Of a stretch of 64,000 nucleotides of DNA, positions 49,217-63,011 are shown piece after piece. Origin of the DNA: Amoebidium appalachense (Eukaryota > Ichthyosporea); the NCBI GenBank assembly GCA_963693365.1, contig CAVNZM010000016.1:3224001-3288000 (forward strand), given 5' to 3'. The translations under genes and the position numbers were made by a program. The notes under the pieces were generated by a model. That model was not told where the DNA came from and searched no databases. It worked only from the letters and a program-made list of their open reading frames with translations. The first letter of the stretch is position 1; each line of letters begins with the position of its first letter.

Positions 49217-49927
49217 TGTCGTATCCTAATATATGTGTACTAGAGACGCGGCACTCTACTAAGTGTACACACACGAAAAGGAACGAACGTGTATAGAAAA
49301 ACGGTAAAGTTTATTAAGACCAGGCTCCGACGGGCAAACTTAGATCCGTACGGATTAAGTCTAAGTTACGACTGAGGCCATCAAGGCCGTGCCCTACAAG
49401 ATCATCATCACCTGGCCCCCTACGATGCCACATTCCATTAACATTCCGATCTACTTTTATCGTGCGCCTGCACGAGCTAAGTCGATCTACTCAACTAATA
49501 TATTTATCCAAGTCTCACCCCTCACCCTCCCCCTAGTGGCACCGCAGAGTCTAAATCTACATTTCATACTATCCTCCCCCCCCTCCCTCCCCCCCTTTCC
49601 TCTACATCTACATATATAAATACGTTTGGCAACATATACTATCAAACCTTGCCAATCCTTACAAAAGGGCTTCTGCCCGAACAATCACATTCCTAAGTCC
49701 TCCTACGATCTATCCTACACACTAATTAGAATTCTATTGGACGGCTGTCCCGGCTGACGTGGTCCAATGCCCTGCGCCGGCAGAGGCAAGATGCACGCAG
49801 CTGTTCAGCTATCTTGAGGCCCCGGACTTGATCTTGATGATCTGTGGACCCGGGCCACCCCCCCCCCCCCCCCCCGATCTCGATCGTAGACTTAGGCTAA
49901 TCTGCTGAGACGGATTAGTATATGTCA
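49217..49927 (-). repeat. Chromovirus 5' LTR
   Basis: 711 bp. On the minus strand it precedes gag. The adjoining internal sequence on the minus strand begins AGCTACACC. I could not identify the primer-binding tRNA. Confidence 0.95.
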
Positions 49928-51416
49928 GTCGGCTTCAAGCGCCGGCAAGCACGGGTTAAGAGGCATCACCGACGGTCGACAGTGTACGATTGAGAGTGCC
50001 ACAGATGGCCAAGTTGTGGCCCGTGGGGTAGTGGAGGGAGGCCTGTATCGTCTCCTAGTGAAACCCGTATGTGAGAGCGTGAACATGGTGACCACTGCAG
50101 TCGGCAGCAGTGGGGGTAACACCGTGTGTGAGCCGGTAAAGGGCAGCGCCAGTTTATGGCACCGGCGGTTTGGTCATGTGGCAATAAACACGCTACAGAA
50201 AATGGTTAAAGAAAACATCGTCGAGGGTCTGTGCATCGACTGCAAACCCCAGGATGACGGTGTGTGCGAGGGATGCGCGAGAGGGAAGCAAGCCCGGCTC
50301 TCTTTCAGTAAGCTACCCCGCAAGACAGCGCCAGCGAAGCTCGACAGAGTTCATTCTGATGTGGCAGGACCGTTCAACAAGGAGTCGCTGCAAGGTTCCA
50401 AGTATTATGTCACCTTCATCGACGACAAGACAAGGTTCACTACGGTGTACTTCATGAAACATAAATCCCAAGTGCATACTTACTTCAAGAAGTACAAGGC
50501 ACACGTAGAGAAGCAACACGGTGCCAGCATCAAGATTCTGCGTTCCGACAACGGGGGTGAGTACACCTCCACTGAGTTCAAGTCGTTCCTGGAAGCATGC
50601 GGCATTGAACATGAGGCGACAGTCCCTTACACACCAGAGCAGAATGGTGTAGCAGAGAGGGCTAACAGGACCATTGTCGAGACGGCGCGCTGCATGCTGC
50701 AGTCAGCAGGCATGAGTATGGGGTTCTGGCAGCTGGCAGTACAGGCAGCTGTGTACATCAAGAACCTGACGCCAACCACAGTACTGGGTGGCATGACACC
50801 TTGGGAGGCATGGTATGGAGAGAAGCCCGATGTTAGCCATCTACGTGTATTTGGTAGCAAGGCATTTGTCCATGTGCCGAAGGACGAGCGCAGGAAGCTA
50901 GACGCCAAGAGTCGGGAGTGTAAATTCGTCGGCTACACAGGTGACAGCAAGACGTACTTGTTGTGGGACACCGAGGCGCGCAAGACTATCGTCGGGCGAG
51001 ATGTGGTGATCGATGAATCATGCACCCCAAAGGCCGGTATTCCGGTGGTGCAAGATGAGCCAATGGAATTGCTGATGCATAAGCCAATCGGAAATCAGCA
51101 GAGCTTGGAATCGAGGAATCCAATCAGCGTCAAGAAGCAACATTCCTTTCGGAAGCCTGCAATCGGCACTGACAGTGGATATGATTCAGATGCTATCGGC
51201 GACGGCGCGGGCGAGGACAGCGGCGATTCGGACGCGGCAGGGTCAGGAGACGAGGAAGATAGTGCAGAGTTGCAGGTTGCAACCAGAAGTGCCTATCCGT
51301 CTATGACTACAAGGCGCGGTGGGACCTACGGCATCAACGCAGGTGTAGTAGAGTACCGCGACAGTATCAGCATGGCAATTGAGAGTGCTGATAGATTAAT
51401 GAGGATGACCCTGTGA
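49928..51416 (+). CDS. Copia integrase region (second half of the split gag-pol)
   Basis: Starts at the target-site duplication GTCGG and continues the frame of 40490-41588. The GAG-pre-integrase zinc finger (LWHRRFGHVAINTL, then C..C in CEGCARGKQ) precedes the integrase core with D, D and E at VHSDVAGPF, ILRSDNGGEY and EQNGVAERANRT. The chain ends at TGA 51414-51416 after a frameshift; an adjacent frame reads DDPVTLEEAISRP, the usual linker to reverse transcriptase. Reverse transcriptase itself is absent. Confidence 0.9.
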
Positions 51417-51745
51417 CACTGGAAGAAGCAATCTCCAGGCCAGCATCAAACACATCGACGTTCAGTACCACTACACCCGTGAGTGTGTGGAGAATGGGGA
51501 TGTAGAACTTGTGTATTGCAGCACGAACAGTAACGTGGCCGACATGTGCACCAAAGCTTTAGGGAGACTTAAGTTAGTGCAGCATCGGCAGGCCATCGGC
51601 ATGGCTGAGTAAGAACTACAATTAGTGTAGTGTTAATGTTCGTGTAGTAGGTGTTATATGTGTTAGTATAGTAGCATAGTTTTAGAGTTGCATCTTAGGT
51701 TTAGGTTGCATGCGGTACATAGATAGAACACAGTGCAAGTGGGGG
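51417..51745 (+). pseudogene. Copia RNase H C-terminus after an internal deletion, and 3' untranslated region
   Basis: KHIDVQYHYTRECVENG through KALGRLKLVQHRQAIGMAE matches the intact frame at 39277-39621. It follows directly on the linker of integrase, so the reverse transcriptase and most of RNase H have been removed. The junction near AGGCCAGCATCAAACAC shares AGCA with the corresponding undeleted sequence, suggesting microhomology. Confidence 0.85.
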
Positions 51746-52051
51746 TGTCGAACAGGATAGCCATCCGGTATGCCCTGCGTTAGCGTAGCACTAGTGATCG
51801 GGAATATTCGAGATATTCGGGATAAACTGGTGGATAGGTTCACGATAGATCAGGATAGATCTAGAAGAGTCTAGAAGATTCTATTGGAGTGTTTTGATTG
51901 GTAGCGACTAGATCCATGGCGGCGGGTAGACCAATCGGGAATGGTATGTAACATTCCAGTGAGCCAGACCACAAGTATATAAAGGTCCCGGTGGGCCAGT
52001 CAATGTAAGTCAGCAAATAATAAAGTCTCACAGAGAAACCTCTAAGTTACA

Positions 52052-53450
52052 CATATGGATATCCATGCTGTACCTCCATTGAGCATCGTTGTGATATCAC
52101 ATATCTGGATATGCAATCAATGCTTATATGGATACATAATTGCACCTATAATGGCCATTAAATACACATTAGATGCATATGAATGCAGACATCAAACGCC
52201 ATCTGGTTGGTTCGGCATGTATTGGATATTAGGCAGATGCCCACAATGGATATCGACGCTGGATATCCAATGATGGAATTTCAACTGCATTCCTCCGTTG
52301 GATAGCTATATGGATATGTAACATTCTGGATATCCATTTGGATGCTTAGCTGTATATTAGACTGGATCAGTAACAACATATCCAATACATGACTGACATG
52401 GATATCCGATCAATATCCCCATACAGATATCAAGATATCCCTGTAGCAAGACATGCAATACACCTAACAAGTATATCCAATGGCGGTCTATAGTGGATGT
52501 CCATATTGGATATCCATTGATATATCCAGATGGATCGCTAATACATGTGCACTTGATCCCAACGCTAATGAACAATGCATGCCCATATTGGATACGTTCA
52601 ATGGATATCCATTCCGATATCCAGATACATACGCATTTGCTTGTCCACTAGACCCTCCTATAATAACCAAAGCATGACGATTCCACATATCCAATTAGAT
52701 CACCAAATATGGCTCTGACGGTTATCCATATACACCCGCACGCTGATGTCCAATAGACAATCATACTAAGACACAATGGATAGCTATACTGGTTATCTAG
52801 GCTCAACATCCATACAGATATCTTGATACACCTGCATTTGCCCATCCACTAGACCCTAATACTAATATCCAATGCATGACGAAAATACATATCACAATAG
52901 ACCCCCATACCGATCTCCAACGGCTATCCATATGCACCCCTGCTTACCCATCCAATATATGTCGATATTCATATACAATGCATCACCATTCACAATATCT
53001 AAGCTTAATATCCAACATGATATGCGGATACATATACACCTACATATGCACTCGGCACCTATGTTGATACCTAATGCATGAAAAACAAACATATCAAAGT
53101 AGATGCCCAACCTAATGCCTAACACTTAACAAACATACATGTTTTGGGATATCCATTTACACCCGTATCTAATACTCAAAATATCACTATAACAGCTATC
53201 TGGGTTGATACCCATACAGATAGCCAGAGACATCTGTAGCTACATGTCTAGGGTATATCCACTGGATTAATTGCATAATTTTGGTACTGTATATCTGCAG
53301 CATATCTATTAGGGTGTATTTGATATGTAATAAGGCATTTCCGGATAAACATTATACATCTTTACCGATCCATCGCATGACCATATGATGGCTAATGACC
53401 ACATTGATAAATAAATTATGTCTGGTCTTATATCTATCACATAAGTAATA
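52052..53450. repeat. Degenerate GGATATCCA satellite (right part)
   Basis: About 1.4 kb of AT-rich sequence packed with the palindrome GGATATCC and one-step variants (GATATCC, TGGATAT, CATATCCA, CAGATATC), usually every 20-60 bp but without a fixed period. It continues the sequence left of the copia element (39846-40136). No ORF is conserved. It fits a decayed satellite or arrays of short inverted repeats. Confidence 0.8.
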
Positions 53451-53843
<393 letters not shown>

Positions 53844-54193
53844 GGGGGGGGGGGTAACAAAAAAAAAAAGTAACCTTGCATGATAACGTCGTCCTCGGTG
53901 TCCCTGAGGTTGTCTTCTTCTCCATCATCAGTGGGATCCCTACATCCTCCCCCTCCACCGCCTCCAACAGCTCCTCCAAAGAAACATCGGGGGCCTCGTC
54001 TTCCACAATTAAATTGGCCCCCCTCTCCTCCTCCAGACCCATGACGATGGTCCTACGCAAATCCAGGGCATCCCAGCGCCGTACCTTGGTTGCTACCTGA
54101 GAAAGCAGAAAGCAACAGAACGTGTGCGAGAATGTGGGACCTGTACACACAGTACATACACACAACGCCTGAGGGGACTAAAAAGGATTCATA

Positions 54194-55718
<1,525 letters not shown>

Positions 55719-55928
55719 ACCTGCAACATGAACGTACGGTTCTTGTTTGTCATACAATATGGTAGCTTGCAGTAATGCTTGTGTGCCCGTTCATAGCCCT
55801 CAACTGTCTCTACAGGACCAAAATGGCGGGTATCGTCGCTGCAATGGTCCTCGGCATGGAATTTGCTTGACTTGAGGTCGTTCTCAGATTAACAATGAAA
55901 GCAGTCGTACGCAGACTTGGCCATACTG

Positions 55929-55962
<34 letters not shown>

Positions 55963-55974
55963 GAGCCCCAGGGG

Positions 55975-56239
55975 GGGGGGGGGGGGGTTGGTGTCAACCG
56001 TGGCACTGGATATCCATTTGAGCATACTCTATACGGGTAATTGTTCCCAAAACCATATGCATTGTAGCTCTAATTGTACATTAGGATGATTGATCTCCTT
56101 TGTATATCCTGTTGGTTATGTAGTGTATGTACGTTGGACATGTAAGGATATTTATATAGATATCACACGTGATCACCATTGGCCATCGAATCTATGTCCA
56201 TTTGATTCTGTGTTCCTGCAGCTGGCAATGTGTGTGCCT

Positions 56240-56307
<68 letters not shown>

Positions 56308-56308
56308 T

Positions 56309-56387
<79 letters not shown>

Positions 56388-56402
56388 CTTCGTGTGTGTG
56401 CC

Positions 56403-56453
<51 letters not shown>

Positions 56454-56455
56454 CG

Positions 56456-56491
<36 letters not shown>

Positions 56492-56708
56492 AGAATGTTT
56501 GTGTGTTTGTGTGTGTGTGTTTGTTGGTGGGGGGGGGGGGGGGGGAGGGGGGGGGGGAGGGTGGGGGGGGGGGGAGGGTGGGGGGGGGGGGGGGGGGGGG
56601 GGAGGGGGGGGGGGGGGGGGGGGGGGGGGAGGAAAAGGGGAAGGGTGAGGGGGGGGGGGGGGGGGGGGGGGGGACCACCTTCATAATATCTCTGTACTCG
56701 TTCGCACG
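55975..56708 (+). repeat. Left arm of a long inverted duplication
   Basis: Reverse-complement match to 58044-59690 once the solo LTR at 58125-59005 is removed. It includes about 250 bp of unique sequence (55988-56240) that matches almost exactly, then GT arrays with the CCCAGAATGTTTGTG block, poly-G, and the CTTCATAATATCTCTGTAC exon end. Both outer and inner limits lie at or next to poly-G/poly-C tracts. Confidence 0.9.
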
Positions 56709-57237
56709 AAGAAACGTGAGGTCGGAAACGGTGCTGCTGAAGTGACGAAAGCTGCTATAACGTGGCATGTTGTTGAATCGACGGTCAAACTCCCGTATGA
56801 CGTCCTTTGCAGCGGTGTCTGCTGCTAGGCCCACCGTTCATGTCCTCGCATACCTTCTTCACGTACAGTTTATATTCAATTAGGAGCCGGTTAAATACAC
56901 CACTGTCTGCCTGGTGCATACGTTCGATTGGGACACCCCATATCCACAGAAAGCCTGGGAACCCCGGGCACGCATTCTCCCAGAAGTCCTGCATGGAAGC
57001 CATCTTGAGTAACTGTGTAGCTGCTGCTTTGTCCCCGGGAACACCGCTAGCCCTCAAGCCGAGGACTGCATCCCGCAGCGCCTTCTCCGCTTGCTCGTGG
57101 TGCAGTGCAGCGGGCTCCCAAACCTTGGACAGGTTAGTGCACGACACTCTGCATTTGTTGCACGGACACGCAGTTGTAACCGCGCCCCTGCGCGTAGAAG
57201 TTGTATCCGGTGTCTACCTTGTACATGTGCAAACGCA

Positions 57238-57265
57238 CGTGCTCGTTGGGGGTCGGACACACACG

Positions 57266-57317
<52 letters not shown>

Positions 57318-57333
57318 GGGGGGGTTGGGGGAA
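57238..57333. repeat. CA array and G run upstream of the transposase block 1
   Basis: (CA)n at about 57257-57315 followed by a G run, abutting the G/C hairpin array. Confidence 0.85.
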
Positions 57334-57467
57334 CCACAAAACCCCACCAAGCCCCCCCACTTTCCCACCCGGCGGGTGGGGAAAGTGGGGGGGCTTGGTG
57401 GGGTTTTCCCCCCCACTTTCCCCACCCGGCGGGTGGGAAAGTGGGGGGGCTTGGTGGGGTTTTGTGG
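57334..57467. repeat. Nested G/C-rich palindromes
   Basis: Two near-perfect hairpins in tandem, each made of CACCAAGCCCCCCCACTTTC, a centre ACCCGGCGGGT and the reverse complement. The outer ends CCACAAAACCCCACC and GGTGGGGTTTTGTGG also pair, so the whole 134 bp is one inverted repeat. A related CCCGCCGGGTGG motif recurs at about 57795. Confidence 0.92.
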
Positions 57468-58043
57468 TGCACGGCTAAAAATTGGTGCACACGTTCCTAG
57501 CACCCATATGCTACTTTGTACCAAGTGTTAACTGCTACTTGCACGTGGAACACGTGTTATTCATTATTTGGTGGTGCCCTGAGTAGTTGATGTTGCGCAT
57601 GTAGGAAAAATAACATTCCCGGGTGTAAACGTCGGGGGGGGTTTTTGGTATTTTGGCTGCAGCCCTGTAACTTGGCCCACACCTCCCTAGTACCTATATG
57701 CTGCAATTCCCAAAAGATGGATGCTCCCAAGCCATTGGTTCGTGGGTGGCAACAAAAATGCACCTAGCCACATGAGTGCATATATAAGGAAAAACGCACC
57801 CGCCGGGTGGAAATGCAGGGGGGCTTGATGGGGAATTGGCAAACCGTAACACAAGCACAACACTGTGACACGCACCTGACGTGTGTGACGACACACGGCC
57901 CACACCCACAGTCACACCCACACCAGCCCACCCACCCACCCACTCAAACACACACACACAAACACACACACACACACATACACACACACACACACACACA
58001 AACACAAACACACACACACACACACACAGGGGGGGGGGGGGGG
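57468..58043. other. Spacer with two diverged direct repeats, then CA array
   Basis: Two similar units of about 180 bp (about 57480-57650 and 57665-57830) share CACCTCCCTAGTACC/TTCCTAGCACC, CATATGCT, GGAAAAA and GGGGGG blocks. 57900-58030 is a (CA)n array, with a G run to 58043. No ORF is recognised. Confidence 0.55.
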
Positions 58044-59690
<1,647 letters not shown>

Positions 59691-59694
59691 CCTG

Positions 59695-59828
59695 TTGGAC
59701 ATTGTGTTCATAGAAGCTAGTTCTAGTGCACGTTGTTCCTTCTGTAAGTCAGAAATGATTGCATCTTGTGAGGCCAACCTCTGCTCCAGTAGTTGGACTA
59801 GTTGCTGCAACTGTAAGTTGTCAGACAT
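59695..59828 (-). pseudogene. First 45 codons of a copia gag, truncated
   Basis: Minus-strand ATG at 59828, 29 bp after an LTR end. The encoded MSDNLQLQQLVQLLEQRL and ISDLQKEQRALELASMN form a heptad-like coiled coil, common at copia gag N-termini. The frame ends at a poly-C (plus strand) where the inverted-duplication arm begins. Confidence 0.6.
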
Positions 59829-59857
59829 AGTGTCGTGTATGATGGGTAACTAGTCTA

Positions 59858-60457
59858 TGTGTTTTGTGCACTGGAAACGACAGTAGAAAAGTGTAAATCA
59901 AACGTTCTGCTTCCCATGTTTGTGACATGGGAGGCACTGCTTTATATAGTCGTTGGCCACCTCATGGTGGCCTCGTGTGCACCCTGGTGGTGGGCCATGT
60001 ACAGCATGGCCGAAAAGAGAGCACAATGAAAACAAGTCGTTAAAGATATAAAAGTTAACTGTGCACGTTGAGTGGCTAGTTAACTTGCACTAAAGCACAC
60101 AAATAAACGTGTTTAACACACCAATTGCAGTTAAACGTAAATCTTGCTTCACACAACTAAAAATATTCTGAGAATATCCGGGAATAAAGCACACTACCAC
60201 TCTAAGAATAGAATCCTGTGGCAAATATAGACATGACATCATCTGAACCGGGAATATTAATTAATGAGCACAATTAGCACGTTGCTAGTGAAGCTCGTCA
60301 TTGGTACAGTTTTGGCTCAAACATATAACTACCATATATGAATATGACCGTAAACAAAAGCTCTATGCACTCGAGTGAGTGTTGAAACAGTTATTCAATT
60401 GCTCAGAAACTTTCTCTAACAGACATTGCTAGCCGGGAGTACCAGTGTACTCCAACA
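59858..60457 (-). mobile_element. LTR of the copia element at the right end, about 600 bp
   Basis: On the minus strand it starts TGTTGGAGTACAC at 60457, directly after the polypurine tract GAGTAGGGG, and ends about ACAAAACACA at 59858. A TATATAAA box lies on the minus strand at about 59941-59950. It serves as 3' LTR for the pol gene at 60645-63999 and sits in 5' position to the gag fragment at 59828. The lower boundary is inferred from the TG...CA rule and the likeness to family X ends. Confidence 0.7.
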
Positions 60458-60644
60458 CCCCTACTCAATTGGATAATTGTGGTATGAATTAATGCAACTG
60501 AGCTCGAGTGCTTCAGGTGCACAAAATACAGACAATAAAGATTCCCCTACTCAATTTTAGTATGGTACACGTAGTTGCACAGTCGGATGCAACTCTCTCC
60601 CCCCCCCCTGAAGTATGAGGGCGCAGTTGGTTGATGACGGGTGC

Positions 60645-63011
60645 TCAGCACATGTTGAGCATCCCCACGGCCTTGGTGAAGAAAGAGGCAGACAGGGCCT
60701 TGGTGAACATGTCGGCCTTGTTGTCAGCAGAAGCCACCGGGACCACAGTGATGTTGCCCAGCAGGTGATGTTCCTTGACGGAGCAGTAGCGGACGTCGAT
60801 GTGCTTGGTCTTGGGCTTAACCCCCAGGGTGTCCAGCAGGGCCCGGGCAGACTCATTGTCCCCATGGATGGGCACCGGGGTGGGCTCATTGATAGGATTA
60901 AGGCCCAGGTCGTCCATCACATAGTTGAGCCATAGGGCCTCGTTCGTAGCAGCAGACATGGCCACAAATTCAGCCTCAGTGGAGCTGTGGGTGGTGATGG
61001 ACTGGAGCCGAGACACCCAGGACACAGGGGAGGAGTTTATGAAGAAGACATAGCCCGTGGTGGAGCGCCGGGTGTCGCGGTCCTCGGCGTAGTCGGAGTC
61101 GGAGTAGCCAACAAGGTTGGGGGGGCCGGGACGGTAGACAATACCCAGGTCGATGGTGGCCAGCAGGTAGCTTACAACTCTGGTAGCCATAGTCCAGTGG
61201 GTGACGGTGGGCGCATGAATGTGTCGAGTAAGGACTCCCAGAGCCTGGGAAATGTCGGGGCGGGTGGTACGCGCAATCCACAGCAGGGCACCGACCAGGC
61301 TGGCATAGTCCTCCTTCTTGCTGTAGGCTGGGGTCTTGTTGCTTTCACTGGCCTGGCCCGGGACGATGGGGGTCTTGGTGCCGGACATGTGGGTGAGACG
61401 AAAACGGGCAGCCAAGTCGATGATGTGTTGACGATGGCCCAGACGCAGAGACCCGTCCTCCAGCCAGGTAAGAGTGTGCCCGATGAGCAGGGTAGGACGA
61501 CCCAGGTCCTTGGCAGAGAAACGAGCATCCAGCTTGGTGAAAAAATCGTCGATGAGCGCATCAGTGGCGGCCGTCACGGTGAAGTCATCCACGTAGGCAG
61601 CAAGGGCAATAAATGTTGGGGTCCCGGCATTCTTGATGAACAGGCACGGGTCAGCAGCACTCACAATGAAGCCTTGGTCGAGGAGATGGTCACGGAGGGC
61701 CTCATACCACTGGCGCGGTGCCTGTTTTAGGCCGTAGAGCGCCTTGTGGAGCAAGCCGACAGCATGGGGGGCCGAGGGGTTGACGAAGCCAGGGGGCTGC
61801 TCAATGTAGATGGTCTCGTTGACGGTGCCGTTGAGGAATGCTGTGTTGACGTCGATGTGGCGCAGAGGCAGACCTTGGGCCACGGAGGTAGCCAAAACCA
61901 GCCGGATGGTAGCCAGCGCAGCCACAGGTGACTCGGTGACGAAATAGTCCTGGCCAGGCTGCTGGTAGTTGCCCCGGGCCACAAGCCGGGCCTTGAAAGC
62001 AGTGACGTTGCCGACGTTGTCCTGCTTGACCGTAAAGACCCAGCCGACCGGAATGACAGTGGAGCCATCCTCTGGACGGGGCACAAGGGTGAAGGTGCCG
62101 TTGTCTTCCAGGGCCTTGAGCTCACGGTGTGCAGCCTCCTCCCATTTCAGACGCTGGGGACTCTTGAGTGCAGCCCGGACAGTCTTGGGGACAACAATGG
62201 TGGAAGCCTTGATGGGTGTTGATGCAGGAGCCGTAGCCTGGGGGGCAAGGGGGGCCGTAGCAGCAGCCACGTTGGCAGTCGGGCATCGACGTTGGTCGTT
62301 GTACACAGCGCCACTACGGGTCGTCCGGGGGAGCCGATGTGCAGGCTCGGGCAGGATCGGAATGTCCAATTGATCACTCGGCGCTGTCCCATTGGCTGAC
62401 AGACGAGACGAATCAGATTGCTGATCATTCCGGACGATGTGATTGGCTGGCTGATTTGACGAATCAGATGACTCCAAAAAATGATGAATTGCCGGTGCGG
62501 TCGACCAATCAGATGGGACATCACGGAGGGGGTGCAGAATAGCAGCCTCGTCGAACTGCACGTCACGGCTGACGGTCATCTTGTGTGCTGCTGGAATCCA
62601 GACCTTGTAGCCCTTGATGTTAGGAGGGTAGCCCACGAAGATGCCCTTGACGGCACGAGGCGCCAGTTTCGGTGTATCCTGTTGATGGACGTAGCAGGGA
62701 GAGCCCCAGACACGGAGCCGGCTGTAGTCGGGAGGAATGCCGGTCCACAGCAGGGCGGGAGACGATTGGCTGCCGGTGGCTCGCGACGGGAGCATGTTGC
62801 GTATAAAAGCCGCGGTCACAGCTGCCTCGGCCCAGAATCCCACCGGAAGGCCGGACTGCTGCAGGAGTGCCCGAACCATGTCGAGGAGGGTCCGGTTCAG
62901 TCGTTCGGCAGTCCCATTCTGTTGAGGAGAGCCGGTGGTAGTGATCTGATGGCGAATGCCATGCTCACGGTTGTAGTCCCCGAAGGCCGTGCCCATGTAC
63001 TCGCCCCCCCG
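60645..63011 (-). CDS. Copia integrase end, reverse transcriptase and RNase H (783 aa frame)
   Basis: The frame opens inside integrase (GSPQQNGTAERLNRTLLDMV supplies the catalytic Glu). It continues through the integrase C-terminus (FVGYPPNIKGYKVW), the RT fingers and palm (VIPVGWVFTVKQD, FKARLVARGNYQQPG, HIDVNTAFLNGTVNETIY, LYGLKQAPRQWYE) and the catalytic AAYVDDFTV. RNase H follows (GYSDSDYAEDRDTRRSTTGY, SSTEAEFVAMSAATNEALW, DNESARALLD, KHIDVRYCSVKEHH, ADMFTKAL). The catalytic residues of RT and RNase H are intact. It is separated from the upstream pol frame by a one-base deficit in a G run (C7 on plus at about 63004-63010). Confidence 0.95.
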   Translation of the reverse strand, partial: RGGEYMGTAFGDYNREHGIRHQITTTGSPQQNGTAERLNRTLLDMVRALLQQSGLPVGFWAEAAVTAAFIRNMLPSRATGSQSSPALLWTGIPPDYSRLRVWGSPCYVHQQDTPKLAPRAVKGIFVGYPPNIKGYKVWIPAAHKMTVSRDVQFDEAAILHPLRDVPSDWSTAPAIHHFLESSDSSNQPANHIVRNDQQSDSSRLSANGTAPSDQLDIPILPEPAHRLPRTTRSGAVYNDQRRCPTANVAAATAPLAPQATAPASTPIKASTIVVPKTVRAALKSPQRLKWEEAAHRELKALEDNGTFTLVPRPEDGSTVIPVGWVFTVKQDNVGNVTAFKARLVARGNYQQPGQDYFVTESPVAALATIRLVLATSVAQGLPLRHIDVNTAFLNGTVNETIYIEQPPGFVNPSAPHAVGLLHKALYGLKQAPRQWYEALRDHLLDQGFIVSAADPCLFIKNAGTPTFIALAAYVDDFTVTAATDALIDDFFTKLDARFSAKDLGRPTLLIGHTLTWLEDGSLRLGHRQHIIDLAARFRLTHMSGTKTPIVPGQASESNKTPAYSKKEDYASLVGALLWIARTTRPDISQALGVLTRHIHAPTVTHWTMATRVVSYLLATIDLGIVYRPGPPNLVGYSDSDYAEDRDTRRSTTGYVFFINSSPVSWVSRLQSITTHSSTEAEFVAMSAATNEALWLNYVMDDLGLNPINEPTPVPIHGDNESARALLDTLGVKPKTKHIDVRYCSVKEHHLLGNITVVPVASADNKADMFTKALSASFFTKAVGMLNMC

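Larger units (their letters stand above)
41589..49927 (-). mobile_element. Ty3/gypsy chromovirus retrotransposon inserted in the copia element
   Basis: LTRs of about 711 bp lie at 41589-42300 and 49217-49927, with TG...CA ends (TGTCGTATCC...ATATGTCA on plus). The 5-bp duplication GTCGG is at 41584-41588 and 49928-49932. The LTRs differ only by a base or two and homopolymer length, so the insertion is recent. On the minus strand the order is gag, protease, reverse transcriptase, RNase H, integrase with a C-terminal chromodomain. A polypurine tract (GGGGGGGAGT) abuts the 3' LTR at 42301-42310. The pol region carries a stop and two frame breaks, so this copy is not autonomous as assembled. Confidence 0.95.
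40137..52051 (+). mobile_element. Copia (Ty1-type) retrotransposon, RT-deleted, interrupted by a chromovirus
   Basis: LTRs of 306 bp at 40137-40442 and 51746-52051 start TGTCGAACAGG and end TTAC(A/G). They differ at only about two positions, so the insertion is young. The duplication CATAT flanks the element at 40132-40136 and 52052-52056. Each LTR has TATATAAAG (40367-40375 in the left copy) and AATAAA (40410-40415). A polypurine tract (AAGTGGGGG) precedes the 3' LTR. Gag, protease and integrase coding remains, but reverse transcriptase and most of RNase H are deleted near 51455. The chromovirus at 41589-49927 splits the protease-integrase linker. Confidence 0.93.

Noticed and set aside
40137-52051. 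Reading the copia and chromovirus as an endogenous animal retrovirus
   Set aside because: Domain order, chromodomain, LTR structure and absence of an envelope gene fit ordinary Ty1/copia and Ty3/gypsy retrotransposons.
61172-62566. Overlapping ORFs on both strands within the copia pol
   Set aside because: Shadow frames of a GC-rich coding sequence whose correct frame has clear RT and RNase H motifs.
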